9,909 nt of DNA, taken from an uncultured Steroidobacteraceae bacterium. GTDB lineage: Bacteria > Pseudomonadota > Gammaproteobacteria > Steroidobacterales > Steroidobacteraceae. The DNA lies in contig CATPBQ010000022.1 of assembly GCA_955652795.1 (NCBI GenBank), positions 1 to 9,909 of the forward strand, given 5' to 3'. The translations under genes were made by a program, and so were the position numbers. Below the pieces are notes generated by a model. It made no database searches and had not been told where the DNA came from. It was given only the letters and a program-made list of their open reading frames with translations. Positions 1 to 7,111 of the stretch are shown here, piece by piece (the stretch's first letter is position 1; each line of letters opens with the position of its first letter).

Positions 1-347
1 ATGCGCTGCAGCACAAGCTCATCGTCCGCCATCCACTTCGGCGCTTCCACCACCAGCACCGCGACGTCCGCAGCCTCGAGTGCGGCGCTCGCGGTACGGT
101 TCATCGCCTTGTTCAGTGCGCGGCTCGCCTGGGCGTGCAGCCCGGGTGTATCCACGAACGCGATCTGCGCCTGGGGCAAGCTGAGCACGCCCAGAATGCG
201 GTGGCGCGTGGTCTGCGGACGCGGCGTGACGATGCTGAGCTTGTGCCCGATGAGCGCGTTGAGAAGCGTCGACTTGCCGACGTTCGGCCGTCCCACCAGC
301 GCAGCGTATCCGCAGCGAAATTGCGGCGACGAGGCAGCGGCAGTCAC
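1..347 (-). CDS. era: GTPase Era, N-terminal part (3' end outside window)
   Basis: Era is an essential GTPase that binds 16S rRNA and helps 30S subunit maturation. About 115 residues are visible out of the roughly 300 usual for the family, so the end of the G domain and the RNA-binding KH domain lie beyond position 1. The G1/P-loop GRPNVGKST is at residues 19-27, the G2 region with PQTTRHR at 44-50, and the G3 motif DTPG at 66-69. The start is a GTG at 345-347, whose last two bases and following A form the rnc stop (GTGA, 4-base overlap). This implies translational coupling to rnc, the usual rnc-era arrangement. No ATG fits better, because the conserved G domain begins only about 13 residues later. 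The identification rests on motif order, spacing and context. Confidence 0.95.
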   Translation of the reverse strand, partial: MTAAASSPQFRCGYAALVGRPNVGKSTLLNALIGHKLSIVTPRPQTTRHRILGVLSLPQAQIAFVDTPGLHAQASRALNKAMNRTASAALEAADVAVLVVEAPKWMADDELVLQR

Positions 348-1051
348 GCGGACCTGTCCGGTTCGGGGTGTGTTTCGATCTCGTTGAGCATGCGCTCGGC
401 CGCTTCCTGCTCCGCGCGGCGACGGGTCGAGCCGTGCCCCTGCGCGCAACGCCCGAGGTCGGGCACCTCGCAGCTCACCCGGAAGGTCTGCGCGTGATCC
501 TCGCCTTCTATGTTGAGGACGGCGTAGCGCGGCAGCGCAAGACTGCGCGACTGCAGGTACTCCTGCAAGCGTGTTTTGGCGTCCTTGAGCGCGGCCGGCT
601 CGGGCAGCGCAGCGATGCGCGCCGCGAACAGCCGCGCGATCATCGGCTCCACGGCAGGCAGTCCGCCATCGAGAAAAACCGCGCCGCAGACCGCTTCCAG
701 AGCGTCGGCAAGGATCGACTGGCGACGAAAGCCACCGCTCCTGAGCTCCCCGGACCCGAGTTGCAGGGTCTCACCCAGGCCCAGCCCCAGGGCCACCTCG
801 GCGAGCGGCTCGCGGCTCACCACCCTGGCACGCAGGCGGCTCAGGTCCCCTTCCGCTGCATGCGGGAAGGCTGCATACAAATGGTGCGCGATGACCAGAT
901 TGAGGACGGCGTCGCCGAGAAACTCGAGCCGCTCGTTGTTGGGACCTGCGGCGCTGCGGTGGGTCAGGGCTGCGCGAAACAGCGACAGGTCGCGCGGCTC
1001 GTAGCCCAGCCGGTCCTGCATCCAGCGCCCCGGCCAGTCAACACTCCTCAT
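344..1051 (-). CDS. rnc: Ribonuclease III
   Basis: This is the double-strand-specific endoribonuclease that processes the rRNA precursor and some mRNAs. At 235 residues it has normal family length. The catalytic domain holds the signature NERLEFLGDAVL at residues 39-50 (metal ligands E40, E43 and D47 by analogy with E. coli E38, E41 and D45). E67 follows, and the second acidic pair is D116 and E119 in ADALEA. A double-stranded RNA-binding domain occupies about residues 157-226, opening with DAKTRLQEYLQ and closing with an RRAEQEAAERML helix. The ATG at 1051 is preferred over the internal ATG at 1021, because it gives E. coli-like spacing to the signature and has a GGCGGG-like ribosome site just upstream. 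The gene lies 39 bases after the DUF4845 gene and overlaps era by four bases. Confidence 0.97.
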   Translation of the reverse strand: MRSVDWPGRWMQDRLGYEPRDLSLFRAALTHRSAAGPNNERLEFLGDAVLNLVIAHHLYAAFPHAAEGDLSRLRARVVSREPLAEVALGLGLGETLQLGSGELRSGGFRRQSILADALEAVCGAVFLDGGLPAVEPMIARLFAARIAALPEPAALKDAKTRLQEYLQSRSLALPRYAVLNIEGEDHAQTFRVSCEVPDLGRCAQGHGSTRRRAEQEAAERMLNEIETHPEPDRSA

Positions 1052-1090
1052 GTCCCGCCGATCGGCATGCCCTTGAAGATGGGTGCGCCG

Positions 1091-1468
1091 TTACTCGCCG
1101 CTGCCGCCAGCGGTGCGCGCGGTCTTGTCGAAAGTCACGTGCAGCGACACGTTTCCGAACAGCGGCGCTTCATCGTCGTACTTGGCCTCGATCAGCCACG
1201 CCCCCGCGTCGCGCCTGATCTGGATGTCCTTGATGGTGGGATACTCGACCATGTCGATCTCAAAATGCCTGTCGATCGCGGTACGGATCGCCGTCGAATC
1301 GACGGCGCTGCTCTTGCCGGTGCTCGCCGCCTGGTCAATCGCCCGTACGACCTTCATGTAGTTCAGATACACCGGCGCCAGGCGGATGCCGGCGTAAATC
1401 AAGATCGCAAACGGCGTGAGCAGAATCAACCAGCCGATTGCGGTGACACCCTGCTGCCTGTTATGCAT
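1091..1468 (-). CDS. DUF4845 family single-pass membrane protein
   Basis: A small protein of 125 residues with one predicted N-terminal membrane helix (about residues 10-30, rich in I, L, A and G). It is followed by the conserved-looking segment RLAPVYLNYMKV and a soluble domain of about 85 residues. This matches the DUF4845 family commonly encoded between lepB and rnc in gamma- and betaproteobacteria. Its function is not established; context suggests a role near the membrane, possibly linked to protein export. The ATG at 1468 is chosen because the reading frame upstream of it (to 1666) runs into lepB and is low in membrane-protein character. A G-rich stretch (GGGGGG) about 11 bases upstream could serve as ribosome site. 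It lies 55 bases after lepB and probably shares its transcript. Confidence 0.85.
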   Translation of the reverse strand: MHNRQQGVTAIGWLILLTPFAILIYAGIRLAPVYLNYMKVVRAIDQAASTGKSSAVDSTAIRTAIDRHFEIDMVEYPTIKDIQIRRDAGAWLIEAKYDDEAPLFGNVSLHVTFDKTARTAGGSGE

Positions 1469-1523
1469 CGATGCTAACCCCCCAACTGCGCCCCTGCAGA
1501 GCAAAGCGTGCGCCGCGCTTCGG

Positions 1524-2615
1524 TCATGGAATGGCGGAACCGATGCGGTTCCAGAGCGGACCGCCGGAGCGGCGCAGATCCCAATTGAACCAGATCCGGG
1601 TCGCCCTGCCGACCAGGTTCTGCTCGGGCACATAGCCCCAGCGGCGCCCGTCGTCGCTGTTGTCACGGTTGTCGCCCATCATCAGATAATGCCCCGGCGG
1701 CACGTCGCCGACAAACGGCTCCATCCGGCTGCTTGCGGGGGCGTCCTCGTCCCCGCAGACGTAGCCGCGCACGCCGCGGCGGTTGCACGCCGGCAGCACC
1801 GGCTGACGATCCAGCGCCACCGGGCAGAATATGGTTTCGTGCGCATGGCTGCCGAGCCGCTCCTCGGCCCGCACCAGGTTCACATAACAGCCGTCGGTAT
1901 ACCTGTCTTTCTCGATGGTGAAGTCCACTGGCTTGCCGTTGATGATGATGCGGTTGTCCTGCACTTCCACGTGATCGCCCGGCAGGCCCACCAGGCGCTT
2001 GATGAAGTTGGTCGAAGGGTCCACGGGCCAGCGGAACACTACCACGTCGCCGCGCCGCGGCCCGCCGATGTCGAGGATCTTGCGATTGATCACCGGCAGG
2101 CGCAGCCCGTAGGCGTACTTGTTGACGATGATGAAGTCGCCGTCGAGGAGCGTGGGCATCATGGAATCGGAGGGAATCCGGAACGGCTCGAAGATGAAGG
2201 AGCGCAGCAGCAGAACCACCAGGGCGACCGGAAAGAAGCTGCGCGCGTAGTCGACCGTCCCCGGCTCGGGCACAGCGCTTGGGTCCTTGCCGGCCGCGCG
2301 CGCGGCGGCGGCGCGCCGCGGGCCCAGCAGCCACGCGTCCAACGCCCACACCAGACCCGTGAGGACCGTGATCGCGAGCAGCACCGCGCTGAAGTCCAGC
2401 CGCTCGGCGAGCAGCAGGCGCAGCACCGCACAGGCGATCAGCACCGGCAACGCGCCGTACAGCACTCTCATCAGCGGCGCGTCGCGCCCGGCCTGCGCGC
2501 CGCCGGCAATCACCCGCCGCGGGCGCAGCAGCCAGTCATCGACGATACACACCAGCGACACCGGCAGCGCCAGCCAGGACAGAAGAACGATCAACGGCAT
2601 CAGCGTCTGTAACAT
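1524..2615 (-). CDS. lepB: Signal peptidase I with enlarged membrane anchor
   Basis: LepB cleaves signal peptides from exported pre-proteins on the outer face of the inner membrane. The serine/lysine protease boxes are clear: IPSDSMMPTLLDGD with nucleophile S151, RRGDVVVF at 187-194, the general-base region FIKRLVGLPGD with K206, and MGDNRDNSDD at 313-322. At 363 residues it is longer than E. coli LepB (324). The extra length is in the N-terminus, where the usual two-helix anchor appears twice (residues 5-74 and 75-146). That predicts four membrane helices (about 6-27, 51-70, 75-94 and 125-142). Adding two helices keeps the catalytic domain on the periplasmic side. The domain II insertion carries four cysteines (C243, C264, C277, C288) that could form disulfides, an inference only. 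The ATG at 2615 has a GAAGGG ribosome site about 6 bases upstream. The gap after lepA is 26 bases. Confidence 0.96.
   Translation of the reverse strand: MLQTLMPLIVLLSWLALPVSLVCIVDDWLLRPRRVIAGGAQAGRDAPLMRVLYGALPVLIACAVLRLLLAERLDFSAVLLAITVLTGLVWALDAWLLGPRRAAAARAAGKDPSAVPEPGTVDYARSFFPVALVVLLLRSFIFEPFRIPSDSMMPTLLDGDFIIVNKYAYGLRLPVINRKILDIGGPRRGDVVVFRWPVDPSTNFIKRLVGLPGDHVEVQDNRIIINGKPVDFTIEKDRYTDGCYVNLVRAEERLGSHAHETIFCPVALDRQPVLPACNRRGVRGYVCGDEDAPASSRMEPFVGDVPPGHYLMMGDNRDNSDDGRRWGYVPEQNLVGRATRIWFNWDLRRSGGPLWNRIGSAIP
2178..2603 (-). repeat. Tandem duplication of the LepB two-helix anchor module
   Basis: Within lepB, residues 5-74 and 75-146 align as two copies of the same module: a hydrophobic helix, a D-containing cytoplasmic edge, a WLLxPRR motif, an Ala/Gly-rich loop and a second hydrophobic helix. 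VDDWLLRPRR (25-34) pairs with LDAWLLGPRR (92-101). The P57-to-R66 spacing in the second helix of copy one matches P129-to-R138 in copy two. E. coli LepB, from memory, has one such module (an LVTGILWCVDKFFFAPKRR-like segment, then FPV...VRSF). Copy two joins the catalytic domain and is the canonical one. The DNA copies have diverged, so this is an old event. Confidence 0.75.
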
Positions 2616-2641
2616 GGCAACCCTTCGTTCAATTGTGCCCG

Positions 2642-4438
2642 CTAGTGTTTACGGCCGACCTGCAGAACCGCCAGGAACGCTTCCTGCGGAATCTCGACAT
2701 GTCCCAGCTGTTTCATGCGTTTCTTGCCTTCTTTCTGTTTCTCGAGCAGCTTGCGTTTGCGGGTCACGTCGCCCCCATAGCATTTCGCGAGCACGTTCTT
2801 GCGCAGCGCCTTGACCGTCGCGCGGGCGATGACGGCGCTGCCGATGGCCGCCTGCACCGCCACTTCGAACATCTGCCGCGGGATGAGCTCCTGCATCTTG
2901 TCCACCAGTTCGCGGCCGCGCTGGTAGGCGCTGTCGCGGTGCACAATGATCGACAGCGCATCCACCTTGTCGCCGTTGATGAGGATGTCGAGTTTCACCA
3001 GCGGCGCGGCTTCGAAGTGGCTGAACTCGTAGTCGAACGAGGCGTAGCCGCGGCTCGCCGACTTCAGGCGATCGAAGAAATCCAGCACCACTTCCCCGAG
3101 CGGCAGCTGATACTGCAGCGACACCTGGCTCCCCAGGTACTGCATCTTGTTCTGCGTGCCGCGCTTGTCGTTGCACAGTTTCAGCACCGCGCCCACGTGA
3201 TCCGGCGGCACCAGGATGTTCGCCACGATGATCGGCTCGCGGATCTCGTCGAGGTCGTTGGAAGGGGGCAGCTTCGCCGGGTTGTCGACGTACACGATCA
3301 CCCCGTCGCGGCGCGCCACCTCGTAGATCACCGTGGGTGCGCTGGACACGAGCGTAAGCTCGTACTCGCGCTCGAGACGCTCCTGCACGATGTCCATGTG
3401 CAGCAGTCCCAGAAACCCGCAGCGAAAGCCGAAACCGAGGGCCCCTGACACCTCCGGCTCGTAATGCAGCGCCGAGTCGTTGAGGCGCAGTTTGGCGAGC
3501 GCGTCGCGGAATTTCTCGTAATCCTCCGAGTTGACCGGGAACAGCCCGGCGAACACTCGCGGCTTGATCTGCTTGAATCCGGGGAGCGGTGCTGCCGCCG
3601 GCCGGTTCTCCAGCGTGATGGTGTCGCCGACGGGCGCGCCGTCGATCTCCCTGATACCCGCGACCACGAAGCCCACGTCGCCGGCGGGGAGCTCGCGCTC
3701 CACCACCGACTTGGGGGTAAAGCGTCCAAGCCGGTCGACCAGATGACTGCGGCCGGTGGACACCACGCGGATCCGGTCGCCGCTCTTCAGGCGGCCGTTC
3801 ATCACCCGCACCAGCGACACGACGCCGACGTAGTTGTCGAACCAGGAGTCGATGATCAGGGCCTGCAGCGGCGCATCCTCCGAGCCGCGGGGCGCGGGAA
3901 TGCGCCGGATGAGCGTTTCCAGAAGATCCGCAACCCCCTCGCCGGTCTTGGCGCTCACCCGCGCGGCATCGGTGGCCTGGATACCGATGATCTCCTCTAT
4001 TTCGCGGCTCACACGGTCGGCATCGGCCGAGGGCAGGTCGATCTTGTTGATGACCGGCAGCACCTCCAGGCCCTGTTCAGTAGCGGTGTAGCAGTTGGCG
4101 ACACTCTGCGCCTCGACACCCTGAGAGGCATCCACCACCAGCAGTGCCCCGTCGCAGGCGGCCAGCGAGCGCGACACCTCGTAGGAAAAATCCACGTGCC
4201 CCGGCGTGTCGATCATGTTCAGCTGGTAGCGCACGCCGTCGCGCGCGGTGTAGTAGAGCGTGACGCTCTGCGCCTTGATCGTGATCCCGCGTTCGCGCTC
4301 GAGCTCCATGGAGTCGAGCACCTGGTCGTGCATTTCGCGGTCGGCCAGGCCGCCGCACAACTGGATGATCCGGTCGGCGAGGGTCGATTTGCCGTGGTCA
4401 ACGTGCGCGATGATGGAAAAGTTACGTATGTGCCGCAT
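2642..4438 (-). CDS. lepA: Elongation factor 4 (LepA)
   Basis: LepA/EF4 is a ribosome-binding translational GTPase related to EF-G, proposed to act in back-translocation or 30S biogenesis. With the ATG at 4438 the protein has 598 residues, the usual length. An upstream in-frame ATG at 4480 would add 14 residues that have no counterpart in the family, so 4438 is preferred; GGCGG lies 4-5 bases before it. GTPase motifs are G1 AHVDHGKST (11-19), G2 RGITIKA (50-56), G3 DTPGH (77-81, H81 catalytic) and G4 NKID (131-134), then a G5-like SAKTG. The C-terminus has the LepA-specific basic tail with GGDVTRKRKLLEKQKEGKKRMK. It precedes lepB by 26 bases, the classic lepA-lepB operon. A possible promoter lies in the 92-base gap upstream. 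Confidence 0.97.
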   Translation of the reverse strand: MRHIRNFSIIAHVDHGKSTLADRIIQLCGGLADREMHDQVLDSMELERERGITIKAQSVTLYYTARDGVRYQLNMIDTPGHVDFSYEVSRSLAACDGALLVVDASQGVEAQSVANCYTATEQGLEVLPVINKIDLPSADADRVSREIEEIIGIQATDAARVSAKTGEGVADLLETLIRRIPAPRGSEDAPLQALIIDSWFDNYVGVVSLVRVMNGRLKSGDRIRVVSTGRSHLVDRLGRFTPKSVVERELPAGDVGFVVAGIREIDGAPVGDTITLENRPAAAPLPGFKQIKPRVFAGLFPVNSEDYEKFRDALAKLRLNDSALHYEPEVSGALGFGFRCGFLGLLHMDIVQERLEREYELTLVSSAPTVIYEVARRDGVIVYVDNPAKLPPSNDLDEIREPIIVANILVPPDHVGAVLKLCNDKRGTQNKMQYLGSQVSLQYQLPLGEVVLDFFDRLKSASRGYASFDYEFSHFEAAPLVKLDILINGDKVDALSIIVHRDSAYQRGRELVDKMQELIPRQMFEVAVQAAIGSAVIARATVKALRKNVLAKCYGGDVTRKRKLLEKQKEGKKRMKQLGHVEIPQEAFLAVLQVGRKH

Positions 4439-4491
4439 GAACCGCCGAGGTGCTGTCGCGTGCTGCCGCGCCAGAGCCAAGCGGCCGGCGG

Positions 4492-4519
4492 ATTATAGGG
4501 AAGTTTGGCCTCTTGAGTA
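4492..4519 (-). promoter_or_regulatory. Candidate sigma-70 promoter for lepA
   Basis: The 92-base gap between the glutaredoxin-like gene and lepA contains, on the minus strand, a perfect TATAAT hexamer (4497 to 4492) in otherwise very GC-rich DNA. A weak -35 match (TACTCA, 3 of 6) lies 16 bases upstream at 4519-4514. Transcription would start near 4485, giving a leader of about 47 bases before the lepA ATG. The -10 match is strong and the -35 poor, so this is tentative. No intrinsic terminator is visible in the same gap, so read-through from rpoE-rseAB would still be possible. Confidence 0.45.
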
Positions 4520-4530
4520 GCGCGCCGCTC

Positions 4531-4794
4531 TCAGGCGTGCGCGCCTCGGCCCGGGCGCAGCAACCGCGCGAGCTCGCGCCGATCGAGGCGGTGGCGACAG
4601 ACCACCGCGCCATCGAGTAACAGCACCGGGACGTCGAGCCCGTGGCGGCGGCGAAGCAGCGGGTCGCAGTCGACGTCGACCACGTCGATCGGGGGAAGCG
4701 CGACAGTCCTGCCGAGGGCCTGCAGCTGCGCCAACATCTCATCGCACAGTGCGCAGTCGCGGCGATGCACGAGCGTCAGGCGCGGCGCCGCCAT
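4531..4794 (-). CDS. Glutaredoxin-like (DUF836 type) small thioredoxin-fold protein
   Basis: An 87-residue protein with a thioredoxin-fold pattern: a beta strand (RLTLVHR), then CALC at residues 14-17, a helix (DEMLAQLQAL), a second strand with VDVDCDP, and the cis-proline strand VPVLLLDG with P56. The CxxC placed right after the first strand suggests a redox-active dithiol. The short length and the hxRxxCxLCdE-like opening fit the DUF836/glutaredoxin-like family (Pfam PF05768). No signal peptide is seen, so it should be cytoplasmic. Its substrate is unknown. The ATG at 4794 lies 3 bases after the rseB stop, so the gene belongs to the rpoE operon. In many relatives a gene of this type sits next to lepA. 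Confidence 0.85.
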   Translation of the reverse strand: MAAPRLTLVHRRDCALCDEMLAQLQALGRTVALPPIDVVDVDCDPLLRRRHGLDVPVLLLDGAVVCRHRLDRRELARLLRPGRGAHA

Positions 4795-4797
4795 GCC

Positions 4798-5880
4798 TCA
4801 GGGGCGCCGTGCGCCGACCGACGGGGGTTCCCGGGCGAGCTGGTTGGCGATGAATCGCACCGTGTCCGGCGGAACCTCGCCCACCGCCGTGATCTTGTGG
4901 CCGTCGATCACGGTCGAGAAGGCGGACGATGAGCCCACCGTGGCCGACTCGGGCACCGAGGGCTGATCGGCTTGCTCGCGCCGCTGCGCTTCGACGAACA
5001 CCGAGACCGAAGCAACCCCGTCGGTAAACACCAGATGGTCCACCGGGTCGGTCGAGCCGGGCAGGGTCTGGGCCGAGCGCGCCGCCATCCGGAAGCCCGG
5101 TGGCAGGCGCATCGCATTCCAGGCCAGCGTCGGCGCCCCGGGCGCCGGCGGCGCCGATTCGTTGCGCAGCCATGTGAAGCCTGCGGTCGAGACTTCGGGC
5201 TTGAACGCCGAGTCGGGGATATGCGAGGAGAGCGTGAGGCTCGCGAACACGATCTGCTCGATGACGTGCCCACGGGCGTCGCATAGCTGAGTCTTGAGCG
5301 GCATGGCGGTGGAATCGTCGATCCACAGCCGGTAGCCGTAGCGATACTGATCCTTGGGCGAAACCGTGATGACGTGAGTGTCGCGGCGGTTCAGGCGCGT
5401 GCGGGTGACTTCGCGGATGTCGTAAAAGCTCGCGGTCTGATCGTTGAGGGCGGGAAAGCCCACCAGGGATTCATCCGGCGGTCGCTGTTCGACCAGCACC
5501 GTGCGTTTGTCCGGCAGGTAGCAGGTGAGGCTCGCGCCGGTGCGGATGAACTCCCGGCCCGAACCGTCGAGCGACGCCAGCCGCTCCGAAACGGTCCCAT
5601 CCTGCACGCGGTGGATGATGCGCAGCATTTCCACATGACCGCCGTGCCAGTGCGAGAACGTACCGTCATAGTCGCGCGTGGTGAGCGCCTCGTTCATGCG
5701 CTCGAGCCAATGCGCTGGGGCCTGGTCGAGTGATGTCTTATGCGCTGGCGCGGATTCGAGCGATGTCTTCTGCGGCGGGGCACGTCCGAGCGACGTGTCC
5801 TCGGCCAGCGCGGCCCCTGCGACCGCCCAGGCAAGCGTCAGGGCGACGAACCGCTCGCTACTGGACATCGCTCTGGGCAT
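4798..5880 (-). CDS. rseB: Sigma-E regulatory protein RseB/MucB
   Basis: RseB is a periplasmic protein that binds the periplasmic tail of RseA and shields it from proteolysis until envelope damage releases it. At 360 residues it is slightly longer than usual. A signal peptide (residues 1-26, hydrophobic core FVALTLAWAVAGAALA, cleavage likely after ALA) is followed by three 10-residue repeats (28-57). The N-terminal MucB/RseB domain runs from about 58 to 230 with the conserved DYDGTFSHWHGGHVEMLRI start. The C-terminal domain (about 250-350) ends in the family pattern HKITAVGEVPPDTVRFIANQL. The start at 5880 overlaps rseA by 23 bases and has GAGGA 11 bases upstream. The ATG at 5868, removing four residues, is an alternative with a weaker site. 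Downstream, no mucD/degP or rseC gene follows, unlike Pseudomonas. Confidence 0.93.
   Translation of the reverse strand: MPRAMSSSERFVALTLAWAVAGAALAEDTSLGRAPPQKTSLESAPAHKTSLDQAPAHWLERMNEALTTRDYDGTFSHWHGGHVEMLRIIHRVQDGTVSERLASLDGSGREFIRTGASLTCYLPDKRTVLVEQRPPDESLVGFPALNDQTASFYDIREVTRTRLNRRDTHVITVSPKDQYRYGYRLWIDDSTAMPLKTQLCDARGHVIEQIVFASLTLSSHIPDSAFKPEVSTAGFTWLRNESAPPAPGAPTLAWNAMRLPPGFRMAARSAQTLPGSTDPVDHLVFTDGVASVSVFVEAQRREQADQPSVPESATVGSSSAFSTVIDGHKITAVGEVPPDTVRFIANQLAREPPSVGARRP
5710..5799 (-). repeat. Triple 30-bp in-frame tandem repeat in rseB
   Basis: Three contiguous 30-base units at 5799-5770, 5769-5740 and 5739-5710 encode DTSLGRAPPQ, KTSLESAPAH and KTSLDQAPAH, directly after the predicted signal peptide. 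By eye, units two and three agree at 24 of 30 bases. The consensus is KTSLxxAPxH. The unit length keeps the frame, so the array lengthens the linker between the signal cleavage site and the first RseB domain without disrupting the protein. Confidence 0.9.
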
Positions 5881-6490
5881 CGTCCCGCGGTTCCTCGGCG
5901 GAGCTGCCCGATTCGCTGGTCATGAAGGCCGACAGCAGATTACGGCGCGTGACGGGCGAGGAAAACACACTGTGCGCCACGACGTAGTTGGCGAGCTCGA
6001 TGCTCGGCACGGCCATGGCGCGCACCGCGGGGGCGCGCGGCACGACATAGCTGTCGGGGGCGCCCGCGGCAGCGGCGGGGACCACCGCCGCACTCGGCAC
6101 CGTCGCTGTCGGGGCACTCAGGTGCGCGCTCAGGGCAGCCCCGGCAAGCGGGGTCTGGGCGCGCAACCACAGAACCGAGACCAGGGCGACCCCCACGGCA
6201 ACCGCGGCCGCGGCAACCGGCTGCCACCAGCGCACGCCGGCGCGCCGTGCGCCGTGCCCCGTGGCGAGCGCCGGCTCGGCCAGAATGACGGCACTCACGC
6301 GGCCCGCCAGCGGTGCGTTGAGCCGCACGCCACGCTCGGAGCGGATCGCCGCCCCGATCACCGCATAGCGACCCCAGCGCGCCTTCAGTTGCTCATCGCG
6401 CGACAGGCGTCGGGCGAGCAGCTCGCACTCCTCCGACGCCAGCTCGTCGTCGAACATGGCCGATAACTGACTGTCGAGTTCCTCGTTCAT
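5858..6490 (-). CDS. rseA: Anti-sigma-E factor RseA/MucA type
   Basis: A single-pass inner-membrane protein of 210 residues that holds RpoE inactive until regulated proteolysis. The cytoplasmic RseA N-terminal domain (about 1-75) begins MNEELDSQLSAMFDDEL, then ECELLARRLSRDEQLKARWGRYAVIGAAIR, the pattern typical of RseA and MucA. A transmembrane helix spans about residues 91-109 after an RRAGVRWW positive edge. The periplasmic part has an Ala/Pro-rich linker (111-150) and a conserved-looking segment (SIELANYVVAHSVF, 163-176) expected to contact RseB or carry the protease site. The family is known to be cut by DegS and RseP; neither is encoded here. Its ATG overlaps the rpoE stop (ATGA, 4 bases), coupling production of sigma and anti-sigma factor. 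Confidence 0.92.
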   Translation of the reverse strand: MNEELDSQLSAMFDDELASEECELLARRLSRDEQLKARWGRYAVIGAAIRSERGVRLNAPLAGRVSAVILAEPALATGHGARRAGVRWWQPVAAAAVAVGVALVSVLWLRAQTPLAGAALSAHLSAPTATVPSAAVVPAAAAGAPDSYVVPRAPAVRAMAVPSIELANYVVAHSVFSSPVTRRNLLSAFMTSESGSSAEEPRDDAQSDVQ

Positions 6491-7092
6491 CCGAGTTCCT
6501 CCGCGCGGCCCAGGCCACCCTCGAACACCTCCCGCAGGCGGTGGTCGATGGCCTCGCGCGCTCTGAAGATGCGCGAGCGCACGGTCCCCACGGGGCAGGC
6601 CATGGCCGCGGCGATCTCCTCGTAAGAAAGCCCCTCGAGCTCGCGCAGCACGATGGCGGTGCGCAGGTCCTCGGGCAGGGCGTCAATCGCTGCGTTGACG
6701 GTCGAGCGGATCTCGTCGGTCAGCACGAGACCCTCGGGGGTCTCGGAATCTTTCATCCGGCCTTGCATGTCGTAAGACTCTTCGTTGCTGCGGTCAAGGT
6801 CATATTCGATGGGGCTGCGGTCACGGGAGACCACGGCGTTCTTGGCGGTGTTGATAGCGATGCGATACAGCCAGGTGTAGAAGGCACTGTCGCCGCGAAA
6901 CTGCGGCAGAGCTCGATAGGCCTTGATGAAGGCTTCCTGAGCGATATCCTCTGCTTCCGCCGGGTTACGCACGTAGCGCATGACCAGCTTGACGAGTTTG
7001 TGCTGGTACTTGAGCACCAGCGCATCGAATGCCCCCTTGTCCCCGCGCTGCACGCGGCGTACCAGGCTCAGATCACTTGCATCGGCGCTCAT
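6487..7092 (-). CDS. rpoE: RNA polymerase sigma-E factor (RpoE/AlgU type)
   Basis: An ECF sigma factor of 201 residues that directs RNA polymerase to envelope-stress promoters. Sigma region 2 covers about residues 20-90 and contains LKYQHKLVKLV, AEDIAQEAFIKAYRAL and the strongly conserved FRGDSAFYTWLYRIAINTAK. Region 4 covers about 122-188, with LPEDLRTAIVLRELEGLSYEEIA and the recognition helix CPVGTVRSRIFRARE. The match to Pseudomonas AlgU and E. coli RpoE is close over both regions. The ATG at 7092 lies 19 bases after the sdhE stop, with GGGAG about 12 bases upstream. A sigma-E-like promoter inside the 3' end of sdhE suggests autoregulation. The gene is followed at once by its regulators rseA and rseB. 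Confidence 0.97.
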   Translation of the reverse strand: MSADASDLSLVRRVQRGDKGAFDALVLKYQHKLVKLVMRYVRNPAEAEDIAQEAFIKAYRALPQFRGDSAFYTWLYRIAINTAKNAVVSRDRSPIEYDLDRSNEESYDMQGRMKDSETPEGLVLTDEIRSTVNAAIDALPEDLRTAIVLRELEGLSYEEIAAAMACPVGTVRSRIFRAREAIDHRLREVFEGGLGRAEELG

Positions 7093-7111
7093 GCGCGCCC
7101 GCTACTCCCAA

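Noticed and set aside
368..1477. A 369-codon open frame on the plus strand opposite rnc and the DUF4845 gene
   Set aside because: It spans two well-supported genes in the opposite direction and has no family motifs.
1416..2612. A 398-codon open frame on the plus strand opposite lepB
   Set aside because: It mirrors lepB, is rich in Ala, Arg, His and Gln as expected of an antisense shadow in GC-rich DNA, and shows no recognisable domain.
4439..4480. Upstream in-frame ATG at 4480 as the lepA start
   Set aside because: The 14 extra residues have no counterpart in LepA proteins, whose N-terminus matches the ATG at 4438, which also has a better ribosome site.
3464..4498. A 344-codon open frame on the plus strand opposite lepA
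   Set aside because: The opposite strand encodes the fully conserved LepA G domain; the frame shows only shadow composition.
4439..4530. A possible transcription terminator between the glutaredoxin-like gene and lepA
   Set aside because: GC-rich inverted stretches occur (around GGCCGGC), but no T-run follows on the minus strand.
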